Notes: generated by a model not told the origin, from the sequence alone. A stretch of 64,000 bases of DNA from Chloroflexota bacterium (GCA_021323855.1 JAJPKE010000013.1:62001-126000), one strand, 5' to 3'. Shown: positions 52,393-61,238, counted from the first letter of the stretch. Made by a program: numbers and translations.

Positions 52393-53508
52393 CTACTTCG
52401 GCTCAAAGCTCAGTACGTTTTTGATGCCGCTGGACTGCCCCAACAGGAGATCGCGATAGGCATCCAGTGGATAGCGACCAGAGATGATGGTGTCGAACAC
52501 TTCAGGCCAGCGCTCCATAAATGTTTTAATGTGCCGTATGGCCGATACATGGTCTACGCTGCCAGCATTCACCGTTCCCAGAATGACCTGATTTTTCAGG
52601 ACCATATTGCGCATGAGGGTGTCTGTGTCCAATTCCTTGTGTGCGCCCAGACCGGGCACACCAGTGAGTACGAGGATGCTATTGGGACTCAGCGCCATGA
52701 TGGCCTGAAAGGCGAGCTGTGATACTCCGGTTGCTTCATAGATGAAGTGGACGTGGCCAATGAGATCGGTGAAGCTAGTTGAGGGATTCTCCGGAGAGAT
52801 GTAACGCGCGCCGATAGTCTCTACGAGCTGCGACTTCGAGTTGGGCGGCGGCACACGATCATACACGTAGGTTTCAATGTCCATTGCCCGCAGCGCCATT
52901 GCTCCGAGCAATCCTATTGCGCCAGCGCCCAGGATGGCTGCGGTCAATTCACTACGTTCTGGACTCTGTGGCGTTATCTCCGCTAACCAGGGCATGCGCC
53001 GCTCGATGTGCAATGCCTGGGACAAGGCTTTTTCTGCGATGGTGAGCGGCTCGGTGAGAACGCCCACCTTGCGCAACGCCGCTGGAACAACATGCAGATA
53101 TTGCGCGTCGTCCACGACATATTCGGCAAGGAAGCCATGCAGCCCCTTAATGCCCCGCTCGGTGAAATCGCCGGTAACACAGAAGTCCGAACGACCAGCC
53201 CGGCAGGCATGACACTCCGCGTGAGGACAAGGGCGACGCACCATTATCACGGCGAGATCACCAACTGAGATGCCCTGCACTGCTGGACCAATCTCTACCA
53301 CTTCGCCTAGTGACTCATGTCCGAGAATGAGGTAGTCTGAGCCGTCCGGCGGCGTGCCATACTGGAAGGAACTGATCTCTCTATCGGTACCGCAGATGCC
53401 CACGTCAAGCATACGCAGCTTGACCTCCGTGGGGCGTGCAATCTGTGGCTCCTCAACATCAATGAGCTTCACCTCGTGCGCGTGCGGGAATACAGCAACC
53501 GCCCGCAT
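52393..53508 (-). CDS. glucose 1-dehydrogenase-type medium-chain dehydrogenase
   Basis: This 371-residue protein matches the archaeal/bacterial glucose dehydrogenase family: Cys and Asp of the catalytic zinc in GICGTDREISSFQYG, GHESLGEVVEIG, the structural zinc cysteines RPCPHAECHACRAGRSDFC, and AAILGAGAIGLLGAMALRAM for NAD(P). The insert MPWLAEITPQSPERSELTAA and the C-terminal domain with ILGTVNAGSVDHVSAIRHIK are typical of this group. It oxidises aldoses such as glucose or galactose at C1 and could feed the Entner-Doudoroff-like branch. It is the first gene of a two-gene operon. No clear ribosome site is visible because the start overlaps GGAGGTATCC on the minus strand (GGAGG seven bases upstream fits). 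Confidence 0.9.
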   Translation of the reverse strand: MRAVAVFPHAHEVKLIDVEEPQIARPTEVKLRMLDVGICGTDREISSFQYGTPPDGSDYLILGHESLGEVVEIGPAVQGISVGDLAVIMVRRPCPHAECHACRAGRSDFCVTGDFTERGIKGLHGFLAEYVVDDAQYLHVVPAALRKVGVLTEPLTIAEKALSQALHIERRMPWLAEITPQSPERSELTAAILGAGAIGLLGAMALRAMDIETYVYDRVPPPNSKSQLVETIGARYISPENPSTSFTDLIGHVHFIYEATGVSQLAFQAIMALSPNSILVLTGVPGLGAHKELDTDTLMRNMVLKNQVILGTVNAGSVDHVSAIRHIKTFMERWPEVFDTIISGRYPLDAYRDLLLGQSSGIKNVLSFEPK

Positions 53509-53679
53509 ATGGATACCTCCTCCTTATCAGCATGAACACAGACCCGCAGATCCTCGTAGAAGCAAACACATCGAGCCTGACACTGATGTGGCTAAGCCAG
53601 GTAGCATGATGGAGCGACAACGGCGCTCAGTTCGCATTTCCGCAACGCCGTCGTCACGATTTGCAAGATATATACCAGT

Positions 53680-53700
53680 GCTGAAACGCAGCATTTCAGC
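53680..53700 (-). terminator. hairpin directly after the RT gene
   Basis: GCTGAAA and TTTCAGC with a seven-base loop start right after the TAA stop on the minus strand. There is no long T run, so termination or 3'-end protection is only suggested. The gap to the glucose dehydrogenase gene (53509-53700) shows nothing else. Confidence 0.45.
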
Positions 53701-56169
53701 TTAGAGCGGCATATTAGTTTCCGTATCGCCTGCTTCGCCCTCCGCCAGGTAGCGTTGCGTGATGAGTTGGACAGGCACCAGTTCAGTGAAGAGGAAGCGG
53801 AAGGTGCCGAAATGGTCGAGCAGTTGCGATCCATAAGAGTAGAGAACCCAGCGCCAATAGGCGGAGAGTGATTGTTGTTTGCCACCGCTCAACTGTTTGC
53901 CACGGCTGATGAAATCCTGCACCAGCGTTTCCATCACATTGTTCGAGATGGGAGTGGTTGGCTCGATTAATACCAGGTGATGCGCATAGAAACGCGACCA
54001 GTCGTTGTTGCGCCGTTGCCAGTCTGCGCCTCGCACGTCGGGTGCCGCGACAGTCTTTTGCTGGGCGTACCTTTCCGCATAGCTGGCGGCGAGCATTGCC
54101 GGCTGTTTCAGGCCGAGGCCACCAGCGGTAATCGGCCAGTAGAACCAGGATTCCGGCAACTGGACGGTCGCGTCGTTCGTAAGAAAACGCTCGCTGATCT
54201 GGTGGCGTAGCCTAGCAACAATGCCGGTGGTGTCATCGAAGAGCGCATAATGGAAATGGGCAATGGCATCGGCGATGCTCTGCCGGTGCGCCTCGCCAAG
54301 CGGTGCGCGAATCGCCAGCGTATGCTCAAAATACGCGACGGCGCTATTGTATGCCTCGACGCAGGCGATAATCGAAGGAGCTTGCGCAATTTGCTCTTTT
54401 ACTTGCTCCACGTAGGCATCGAACGCGGCGCGATTCACCCGCCATTCGCCATCGTCAGCAAGCGAGAGATGCAGCCAGGTAGGCGCTGCGGATGGTAGCG
54501 TATCAGGCAGCGTTCCTGCGCCTCCTTCGCCGATGACCACAGCGCCGCACTTTTCGGCGTTGATTTCCAGCCCGCACGCACGGCAAAACTCCTGAAGCGC
54601 CTGCCAGGCGTTGAGGGCTTCTGTTTCGGAGGCGGCGATCATCCCAATGTCATCCACCATACGCACGATGAACACTCGCGCCGCTCGCTGTACATGCAGG
54701 TCCAGCAGGCGCAAGACGAGTTCGCCTAGCATGTCTCCCAGCGCGCGGTGATTCGGCACACCAGCACGCGCCATCACGATATCGCCGCCGCCCTGCATAG
54801 GAACTGCCAGATAGCGCCGGAAGAATGCCAGGTCGCGCGCGCTCAGGCCGAAACGTTCGAGGATAGTCAGCAACATTTCGTGCGAAAGGCTGGCGTAGAA
54901 GTTTTTGAGGTCGGCCTTGATGACATAGAGCGGCTGATCGGGAAAAGCTGCCCGGCCAAGCTGTATCTCCGCGTGCAGCAGCGTCAGCGCCTTATCCATT
55001 GCGCCAGTCTCCACCTCGCCGCTATAGCCGTCGAAGTGATCGAAGTGGCGCAGTTCTTCCTGCCACTCCGCCCGTCTCGCGTAGATGGAGCCGCTTTCAC
55101 CCCAATAGCGCAGTTGTTCTTCGAGCGGGGCATCAGGCGCCGGTTCACCCGGCTGGGCATCGCGCTCTTCCCAGATATCAATGCCAGGCGTCAACGCAGA
55201 TGCCGAACGGCTCGCTACCATACGGCGCTCATTCTGAATGATGATATCAGGCGCTCCCAGTTCCAAAAGTCGTTGCAGGCGATGCAGCCGGTTCGCATGT
55301 GGTTGGGAAAATAGGCTGGCAAGAACCACCTGCCAGCGATTGCCCAGCAGTGAGAGCAAACATGCTGATGGCAAGTCTTCATCGAGGAATACGCGCCATT
55401 TCGTACGCGACCAGAGCGCGCGAACTGGCACGCCCTGCTCTGGCCAGGACCACTCAGCGATGGTATCTAGCAGGATGGTGAGCGCATCGGAGAGTTCGCG
55501 TTGCAGCATATCGCTATGCACAAATCGCAACGCTTGGCTCCGCAATGCTGGCGAGCGATAGCGGTCTTTGCTGATCTCTTCGAGGATGGGCTGTAGCTCC
55601 TCTGGCAGCACGCGCATGTAGACCTCGCTATCGGCGGCAGCCTGGACTTTCGCGCGGATGTCTGGCGTGTTCAGGCTGGTCGCGTCGAAGAGACCGGCAA
55701 GGAAATCTGCATGTCCGTCTGCATTGTTTAGCTGAGCGGCCTGGGTGAGCGACTCTGCCAGGGCAGCGCGTTGTGTGGCGGTCTCTTGTGTGTTCTGCCC
55801 GGAGGCATTCGCCCAGTCTTCGAGTAGCGCGCCGAATAGATAGATGATCTCGGCGCGCAGGCGCCCCTGGACCAGCGCGCGTTCCAGATGTTGACGCCAA
55901 TAGCTGATGGATTCTGTGGAGGCGTGGCCGCTAGCAATTTCGCGCAAGAGCAATTCGAGATTGGTGACGTCAGGATGGAGCGGTTGTTTAGCAAAGCGCA
56001 GTTCGCGCAGCCCATCATAGAGGATGCGAACGCGCTCACTGTCGTCCAACGCAGCGGCAGCTTTTGCCGTCAGTTCATCATACGCGGCGAGGGTATGTGT
56101 GCGCTGGGTGCGCAACTCTCGCAACTTCATTTGCGTAATGAATTGCTCACTCGACGTAAACATCGGCAT
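53701..56169 (-). CDS. unusual reverse transcriptase with long N-terminal extension
   Basis: This is an 822-residue protein. RT motif A is at 416-430 (VIKADLKNFYASLSH, Asp420), motif B at 468-490 (RAGVPNHRALGDMLGELVLR), motif C at 503-510 (RMVDDIGM, Asp506/507) and motif D near 533 (GLEINAEKC). All three catalytic Asp residues are present. About 300 helical residues precede the fingers, and some 270 follow the palm with no intron maturase (X/En) domain or retron VTG. Residues 299-317 resemble an RpoC segment. It best fits the unknown-group (UG/DRT-like) RTs used in phage defence, though not one I can name. GGAGG precedes the ATG. It follows the TIR gene after 77 bases, so both are co-transcribed. 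Confidence 0.82.
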   Translation of the reverse strand: MPMFTSSEQFITQMKLRELRTQRTHTLAAYDELTAKAAAALDDSERVRILYDGLRELRFAKQPLHPDVTNLELLLREIASGHASTESISYWRQHLERALVQGRLRAEIIYLFGALLEDWANASGQNTQETATQRAALAESLTQAAQLNNADGHADFLAGLFDATSLNTPDIRAKVQAAADSEVYMRVLPEELQPILEEISKDRYRSPALRSQALRFVHSDMLQRELSDALTILLDTIAEWSWPEQGVPVRALWSRTKWRVFLDEDLPSACLLSLLGNRWQVVLASLFSQPHANRLHRLQRLLELGAPDIIIQNERRMVASRSASALTPGIDIWEERDAQPGEPAPDAPLEEQLRYWGESGSIYARRAEWQEELRHFDHFDGYSGEVETGAMDKALTLLHAEIQLGRAAFPDQPLYVIKADLKNFYASLSHEMLLTILERFGLSARDLAFFRRYLAVPMQGGGDIVMARAGVPNHRALGDMLGELVLRLLDLHVQRAARVFIVRMVDDIGMIAASETEALNAWQALQEFCRACGLEINAEKCGAVVIGEGGAGTLPDTLPSAAPTWLHLSLADDGEWRVNRAAFDAYVEQVKEQIAQAPSIIACVEAYNSAVAYFEHTLAIRAPLGEAHRQSIADAIAHFHYALFDDTTGIVARLRHQISERFLTNDATVQLPESWFYWPITAGGLGLKQPAMLAASYAERYAQQKTVAAPDVRGADWQRRNNDWSRFYAHHLVLIEPTTPISNNVMETLVQDFISRGKQLSGGKQQSLSAYWRWVLYSYGSQLLDHFGTFRFLFTELVPVQLITQRYLAEGEAGDTETNMPL

Positions 56170-56246
56170 GGACGTAGCCTCCTGGCAGGCGCGAATGACT
56201 GAACTGCATGCGTGAGAGGAGACAGCTTGACTCCCGCTATAGCAGT

Positions 56247-57659
56247 TTATTCCAGGTTGCGCGCCTGCACGACCTCGAAGCCGCTGGGGTCGGTTTCCCA
56301 GACGCCTTTCTGGTTGCCACGCAGATCGTTATCCTCGAAGGTGCCGCCACCGCCCGCCTCGATCTGAATCGCAAAGCGGAAGTTGTCGGTAATACGGGTG
56401 CGCCGCATCGTGATCTTGCCACCAGCTTTCAGATAGATTGCCGCGCCGGAGGTTCTGCAACAGGCGGAGATCGTACTCTCCTCAACCAGCGCGGTCGCGC
56501 TTGCACCTTCCACAACCAAGCCCTGCATGGGGCAGTCGTGAATGCGTGTGCCACGCAAAATAACACTGGCCTTTTTACAGACCACTCCCGCTCCATTTGA
56601 GGTAGTGAGATCGCATTGGGAAACTTCCAGTTCGCCCGCCTCAATGGAAATGGCGCCCGGCCCAACGAATTTCTGTTGCCTTACCGTCAAATTGGTGACT
56701 TTCGCGTGTTGCCCGGTCGAGACGATGATGCCGCCGCGAAACAAGGCGCCGCCTGCCGCTTCGAGAACGATATCTTCGCGTCGCCCATAGCCAATCAGTT
56801 CGACCGATTTCTTGATATCTACATGCTCTTGATACTTGCCAGGGAGGATGAGTACCTGGTCTCCCGGCTGCGCCAGCGAAAGCGCCTCTTTGATGGTACG
56901 GCGACCCATCTTACCGCTTGGGTCTACATACCAGACGGTTGCCCCAGCGCCGGGAGGTGGAATGACTGGCGCGTTGCTCGCGGGTACACTATATGTGGCG
57001 GGCGCTGTTTGAGGTGGTTGTCCCCATTGTGGCTGCGACGCTGGTTGCGCTGGATACCCAGCGGGCTGTCCCCATTGCGGTTGTTGTGGCTGTTGGGTTG
57101 GTTGGGTTGACGGCGGCCACGGCGTTTGCTGGGTTGGTTGCGCTGGTGGCGTCCCCCATTGACCTGGCTGGGACTGCGCTGCCGGTTGCCCCCATTGAGG
57201 TTGCTGCGTAGGTTGAGGGGGGTGAGCGGGTTGAGATGACGGGGCGCCTGACAATCCCATTGCGCGGATCAGTCCGGCGAGGGCAGCAGGATAGTCACTG
57301 GTGGCGTCGTAGCGATGGAGCGAATCCCACAACACAGGAATATCATCTTCACTGCACGGCTGCGCCATGACCGGAATCACGCCGCGCATACGCCCTTTGC
57401 GGACCTGTGTGAGCGCCGCATTGATCTCATCTTTCACCCAGACCGATTGCAGTGAATGTGGCGTCATCACAAACACCACCCATTGACGCCCCGCCAGCCC
57501 TTCGTTGATCTTCTCCAAGAAATTATCAGAGGTGATGTTGTCGTCATCCACCCAGACATCGGCCCCCGCCGCACGCAAATCAGTTTTCAGCCGCTCGGTA
57601 AAGGCATTTTCTTCCGGACTGTGATGATGGCTGATGAATACACCCACTTGTTCTGCCAT
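56247..57659 (-). CDS. TIR-domain protein with parallel beta-helix C-terminus
   Basis: This 470-residue protein has three regions. Residues 1-140 form a TIR domain (VGVFISHHHSPEENAFTERL, then GADVWVDDDNITSDNFLEKI, and SLQSVWVKDEINAALTQ, where Glu78 is at the position of the NADase glutamate). Residues 150-245 are a Pro/Gln/Trp linker with QPQWGQP repeats. Residues 250-470 form right-handed parallel beta-helix rungs (RTIKEALSLAQPGDQVLILP, then DVQ-type turns and GRREDIVLEAAGGALFRGGI). TIR effectors destroy NAD+ or make signalling cyclic ADPR; beta-helices often bind long polymers. The start at 57659 has AGGGGAG upstream. It is the first gene of the TIR-RT operon. Confidence 0.85.
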   Translation of the reverse strand: MAEQVGVFISHHHSPEENAFTERLKTDLRAAGADVWVDDDNITSDNFLEKINEGLAGRQWVVFVMTPHSLQSVWVKDEINAALTQVRKGRMRGVIPVMAQPCSEDDIPVLWDSLHRYDATSDYPAALAGLIRAMGLSGAPSSQPAHPPQPTQQPQWGQPAAQSQPGQWGTPPAQPTQQTPWPPSTQPTQQPQQPQWGQPAGYPAQPASQPQWGQPPQTAPATYSVPASNAPVIPPPGAGATVWYVDPSGKMGRRTIKEALSLAQPGDQVLILPGKYQEHVDIKKSVELIGYGRREDIVLEAAGGALFRGGIIVSTGQHAKVTNLTVRQQKFVGPGAISIEAGELEVSQCDLTTSNGAGVVCKKASVILRGTRIHDCPMQGLVVEGASATALVEESTISACCRTSGAAIYLKAGGKITMRRTRITDNFRFAIQIEAGGGGTFEDNDLRGNQKGVWETDPSGFEVVQARNLE

Positions 57660-57692
57660 TGCTCCGCTCCCCTTGAATCCCTTTGCGATACT

Positions 57693-57740
57693 GAGACTTC
57701 GAGACTTTGAGACTTCGAGACACCGAGACTTCGAGAGTAT
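57693..57740. repeat. six 8-base tandem repeats (GAGACTTC) in the TIR gene leader
   Basis: Units: GAGACTTC, GAGACTTT, GAGACTTC, GAGACACC, GAGACTTC, GAGAGTAT. They end 33 bases upstream of the TIR start codon. Tandem units at this place could be a multi-site operator or a slippage-controlled spacer. Confidence 0.75.
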
Positions 57741-57962
57741 AACTATCCGGACATGGGAGGGGTAAAAGGAGTTGTTCACTTATTTTTGAGATTGAAAACG
57801 GACCTCACGGCCCAATTTCGCTCTGGAAAATTCGCTACAACAAAATGAGCGCCTACCGTCCGGTGATAAATCAGTGCGCCAGTGATTGATAGCAGTCTAC
57901 AATAGCGTGTGTTCAAACGCAAATCTGTCTATTCGTTCACCAATTCGATTGGAAAACGCAAG

Positions 57963-57994
57963 AAGCCGGCACGCGATTAGGTGCGTACCGGCTT
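57963..57994 (-). terminator. hairpin after greA
   Basis: AAGCCGGCACGC pairs with GCGTACCGGCTT (one G-T pair), loop of eight bases, located 15 bases beyond the greA stop on the minus strand. The following CTTGCGTTTT is moderately T-rich. Confidence 0.65.
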
Positions 57995-58008
57995 GCTAGA
58001 AAAAGATT

Positions 58009-58530
58009 TTACCGGATTTTGACGATAGTGTAGGTGACGGGGCCGCCGGGTGTGACAACCTCGACCTTATCGCCTTCGCTGTGGCCCATCAGCGCGCGAC
58101 CCACCGGTGACTGATCGGAAAGCTTGTTGTTGGCGCTGTTGGCCTCCACCGTGCTGACCAGCGTGAAAGATTTCGGTCCGCGCGGTGTCTCTACCTCTAC
58201 CGTGTTGCCCAGGCGCACTGTGCGCTGACCATCCACCACCTCTGGCGTATCCAGGATGATTGCGTTATCAACGATGCGCTGAAGCTCCTGTATCTCACCT
58301 TCGACCAGCGCCTGAAGGTTCTTGGCATCCTCATAGGCGCTGCTCTCGCTGATATCACCGGCTTCCTTCGCTTCGTGAATATAGTCAGCAACTTGCTGGC
58401 GGCGCTCCGTCACCAGATATTGCAAGCGCGCTTTCTTCTCTTCATAGCCTTCGCGTGTCAGCGGGATTTTCTCTTTTTCACCCATACGTACACTGCCAGA
58501 CCCATTGGACCCATTGACCGAATTTGCCAT
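58009..58530 (-). CDS. greA: transcription elongation factor GreA
   Basis: This is a GreA of about 173 residues. The N-terminal coiled coil starts at KIPLTREGYEEKKARLQYLV, with the acidic tip at EAKEAGDISESSAYEDAKN (Asp/Glu that place a Mg ion in the polymerase channel), and the C-terminal FKBP-like domain runs from VRLGNTVEVET to SPVGRALMGHSEGDKVEV. GreA rescues backtracked RNA polymerase by stimulating transcript cleavage. The ATG at 58530 is selected because GGAG lies eight bases upstream and preceding codons add an unrelated tail. An N-terminal Gly/Ser/Asn insert of about 20 residues precedes the coiled coil. It ends near the TIR-RT operon but on the same strand and with its own terminator. 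Confidence 0.93.
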   Translation of the reverse strand: MANSVNGSNGSGSVRMGEKEKIPLTREGYEEKKARLQYLVTERRQQVADYIHEAKEAGDISESSAYEDAKNLQALVEGEIQELQRIVDNAIILDTPEVVDGQRTVRLGNTVEVETPRGPKSFTLVSTVEANSANNKLSDQSPVGRALMGHSEGDKVEVVTPGGPVTYTIVKIR

Positions 58531-58933
58531 CTTCGGACTCCTCATTTCTATTGCTCCGGCTGGGGCCAGCCGCCACCAGTCGTCCCGGCGACGGCGTTCC
58601 TCGCCGTAGACGCCGGAATCATTCGCCATATGCAGGGCGCCTCTCCAACAACGAGCATATTGAGTACGGCGCCTGTTCCCCACTCTATACGTTCATACAG
58701 TACGTGCGCACATGCACTCGTACACTTGTGCGCAAACGCCCGCTCTCGCAGCAGGGAGCGGGCAGAAATAAAACAGCGCGCCCGGAAGAAGGCTCGCTGT
58801 GGACGTATCCCGTCAATTTGCCAAGAGATTGTACGCGCCGCTCCCCCTGAATGTCAAGGGCAATCGCAGCACTATTTTTCCCTGGCAGACAGGAATGTCT
58901 GCCCTACCATAGAAATGATAGCAGCCATACACA
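58531..58933. other. 403-base gap with palindromes
   Basis: Holds the greA promoter (not located). TGCGCACA (58705-58712) and TGTGCGCA (58727-58734) are a perfect inverted repeat; GCCCGCTC/GAGCGGGC (58738-58763) is an eight-base hairpin; GGCAGACA-ggaa-TGTCTGCC (58884-58903) repeats the hairpin at 22452. No gene supported. Confidence 0.5.
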
Positions 58934-60193
58934 TCAGGCGACGGTGACGGCTCCGGGGCCGCCGGAGATGCGGCACAGGTGGAGGCGCCCGATGCACTGC
59001 GTGCGGCGCGGATACTCGTCCATCAGCGCGCGGCGAATATCGTTGACTGCCGATTGCTCCGCAAGGATCAGCACGCTGCCGCCGAAGCCGCCGCCGATCA
59101 TGCGCGCGCCGTAGACGCCGTGGACGTTACGCACGATCTCGACCACGGCATCGAGTTCCGGGCAACTGACGCAATAATCGTCTCGCAGGCTGGCATGCGA
59201 GGCATAGAGTAGGTCGCCCAGCGCCTGCGCATCGGCAGCGCGCAACGCAGCAACCGCCTGATGCACGCGCGCATTCTCGCTGACGACGTGCCGCGCCCGC
59301 CGCCGCAGCGTCTCTGGCAATTCCTGGCCGTAGCGCGCCAGGTCCTCGGCAGTGATGTCGCGGAGTTGCGTGATCTCGCGCGTGGCATCCTCAGCGATGA
59401 TAGCCTTACGCAAGAGCGATGTGGCCCGACGGCACTCGCTCACCCGCTCATTGTAGCCGGAGCTGGCGAGCGTATGGGGCACGCCGGTCTCAAAGACGGC
59501 CAGCGCATAGCCGGAGAGCAGGATGGGGATATGCGTGTAGCTGAGCGAGCGGCAATCCAGCAGCAGCGCATGATGGAAGCGCGCCAGGCACGAAGCCGCC
59601 TGATCGAGAATACCGACTTTCACGCCGACGCCCTTGCGTTCGGCGCGCTGGCAGAGCTGCGCCATATCCAGCGGGTCGAGCGCGGGGCCACCGAGCGCCG
59701 CAACAAAGGTGGCCGTGGCGACTTCCAGTGCGGCGGAGGAACTGAGGCCGCCGCCCACCGGCACATCGCCATTGATGATGGCGTCGAAGACTGGCACCGC
59801 TGGCGCGCCGGGGAGCGCGGCCATCTCTGCCAGCACGCCGCGTACATAGCGCGCGAAGAACGGCAGCGTTGGCGCGGGAGCCGAACTGAGCAGCGCCAGC
59901 CGGTCCGCTGGAAAACTCGCCATCTGGCGGTGATGCCGGGATGTGACATGCACCTGCCAGTCTTCGATGCGCCTGCCTGCCAGCGCCACGACGCGATTGA
60001 TCGCCACCGGCAGGACGAAGCCGCCGGTATAGTCGGTATGCTCGCCAATCAGATTGATGCGCCCTGGCGCCCAGGCCACAGTGATTGGCTGCCCCGCGCC
60101 CGCCCAACCCAGCCGCATACGGTAGGTTTCCAGCGCGGTGCGGGCGGGCGCTGGTAAGGGCTGCGACGAGGTTCCTGCGTAGGGTCGGTTCAT
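58934..60193 (-). CDS. galK: galactokinase
   Basis: This 419-residue GHMP kinase phosphorylates alpha-D-galactose at C1 in the Leloir pathway. Visible: galactokinase signature GRINLIGEHTDYTGGFVLP, the ATP motif VPVGGGLSSSAALEVATATF, catalytic-Asp region VGILDQAASCLARFHHALLL, and GARMIGGGFGGSVLILAEQS. The N-terminal 30 residues are variable. It overlaps galT by four bases (ATGA) and is translated by coupling. Galactose-1-phosphate made here is the substrate of GalT. An epimerase (galE) is not in the window. Confidence 0.96.
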   Translation of the reverse strand: MNRPYAGTSSQPLPAPARTALETYRMRLGWAGAGQPITVAWAPGRINLIGEHTDYTGGFVLPVAINRVVALAGRRIEDWQVHVTSRHHRQMASFPADRLALLSSAPAPTLPFFARYVRGVLAEMAALPGAPAVPVFDAIINGDVPVGGGLSSSAALEVATATFVAALGGPALDPLDMAQLCQRAERKGVGVKVGILDQAASCLARFHHALLLDCRSLSYTHIPILLSGYALAVFETGVPHTLASSGYNERVSECRRATSLLRKAIIAEDATREITQLRDITAEDLARYGQELPETLRRRARHVVSENARVHQAVAALRAADAQALGDLLYASHASLRDDYCVSCPELDAVVEIVRNVHGVYGARMIGGGFGGSVLILAEQSAVNDIRRALMDEYPRRTQCIGRLHLCRISGGPGAVTVA

Positions 60194-61215
60194 TGGTCGT
60201 CCTCCGGTGTCGCTTGTGTTTCCTGAGTTTGCAATCGTTCCGAAGAGTCCAGGGAATCCAGAGAGTCCAGAGAGTCCAACGGTTCCAGTGCCAGCAGTTT
60301 GCGTAACTCCGCCGCTTTGGTCTCCGGCAGCGCGTCGTTGAGCCAGAATCCAAAAGCCGATTCACTGCTGGCGACGAATTTGAGTTTACCAGGAGCGCGG
60401 CCAACCGGCAAGAGTTCAATATGGAAGTGAAAGCGATCATCGTCGAGCTGATGCAGCGCCAGCATATAGGGCATCGGCGCCTGGAATGCGCGATAGTAGG
60501 CGCGCACCAGGCGCAGGAGATGCCCGGCCAGTTCGGTGGCTGCCGCGCCATCGCCAGGAAAGCCGGTGACGTTGGGGAAATGCTGGCGCGCGGTCAGCCG
60601 CACCTGATACGGATAGCGCGCATAGGTTGGCACGAAGCCCAGCCAGTGGTCGCTGGCGAGGACGACGCGCGGGCCATCGGTTTCCTCGCGCAGTTCCGCG
60701 CAGAATGGGCAGCCGTGCCCTTCGCTCTGCGAACGCTCGACAGCGGCCAGTTCGCGGGCGACCATATCGGGGAGGACGGCGAGCGCGTACGTCTGGCCGT
60801 GGGGATGGCGCTGCGTCTGGCCGATGGCCTCGCCGCTGGTTTCCCAGGTCAGCACGCAGGCGTAACGCTCCGCCAGTTGCGTGTAGACCTGCTGCCAGAG
60901 GCCGATGATGCGCACCACCTCCGGCACGGTGAGATCGGCAAAGTTGCGGTCGTGGTCGGCGCTATAGATGAGGATGTAGCACTCGCCCTGCGGCGGGCGC
61001 AGCGCGGGGAAGTCATTGGGGCGAATCCACGCCTGGGTTCCCGCCGGCACGCGCCCGCTCGTGAGATCAGCGCAGAAAGGGCACTCATTAGTCAGTTCGC
61101 GCCGCTGCATGCGGGCCGCCGTCTGCGCGACGTATTCACCGAGGAAAGGGTTCCAGACGAGGCGTGGCTCGCCGGTGGGAATGAGCGGCGTCGTCTCGTC
61201 TGGTGGTTCTGGCAT
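60190..61215 (-). CDS. galT: galactose-1-phosphate uridylyltransferase
   Basis: This 341-residue HIT-superfamily enzyme exchanges UMP between UDP-glucose and Gal-1-P. Visible: N-terminal Zn cysteines NECPFCADLTSG, the catalytic motif QRHPHGQTYA (His-x-His), CPFCAEL in the second half, and FHFHIELLPV. The C-terminus carries Leu-Asp-Ser repeats (EPLDSLDSLDSLDSSERL) encoded by a nine-base tandem. GGGAG lies upstream of the ATG. It is the first gene of galT-galK. The Cys pairs suggest a zinc-containing GalT of the bacterial type. Confidence 0.95.
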   Translation of the reverse strand: MPEPPDETTPLIPTGEPRLVWNPFLGEYVAQTAARMQRRELTNECPFCADLTSGRVPAGTQAWIRPNDFPALRPPQGECYILIYSADHDRNFADLTVPEVVRIIGLWQQVYTQLAERYACVLTWETSGEAIGQTQRHPHGQTYALAVLPDMVARELAAVERSQSEGHGCPFCAELREETDGPRVVLASDHWLGFVPTYARYPYQVRLTARQHFPNVTGFPGDGAAATELAGHLLRLVRAYYRAFQAPMPYMLALHQLDDDRFHFHIELLPVGRAPGKLKFVASSESAFGFWLNDALPETKAAELRKLLALEPLDSLDSLDSLDSSERLQTQETQATPEDDQ

Positions 61216-61238
61216 GCTGATACTCCCTATCCTTATCC

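Larger units (their letters stand above)
57660..58008. other. AT-rich gap upstream of TIR gene with tandem repeats
   Basis: 349 bases, clearly more AT-rich than the surroundings. Contains six tandem 8-base units based on GAGACTTC (57693-57740), the motif AACTATCCGGACAT (57741-57754) shared with the 17 kb HTH promoter, and the greA terminator at the far end. The TIR-RT promoter must lie here; I cannot fix it. A noncoding RNA is possible but not seen. Confidence 0.5.

Noticed and set aside
53701-56169. retron, group II intron or diversity-generating retroelement
   Set aside because: No maturase domain, no intron domain V-like hairpin, no retron VTG motif and no obvious msr/msd or template repeat next to the RT gene. 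A template repeat search could not be run.
57693-57740. CRISPR-like array before the TIR gene
   Set aside because: Eight-base units without spacers; too short.
59261-60157. 298-codon plus-strand frame antisense to galK
   Set aside because: galK has complete GHMP motifs on the other strand.
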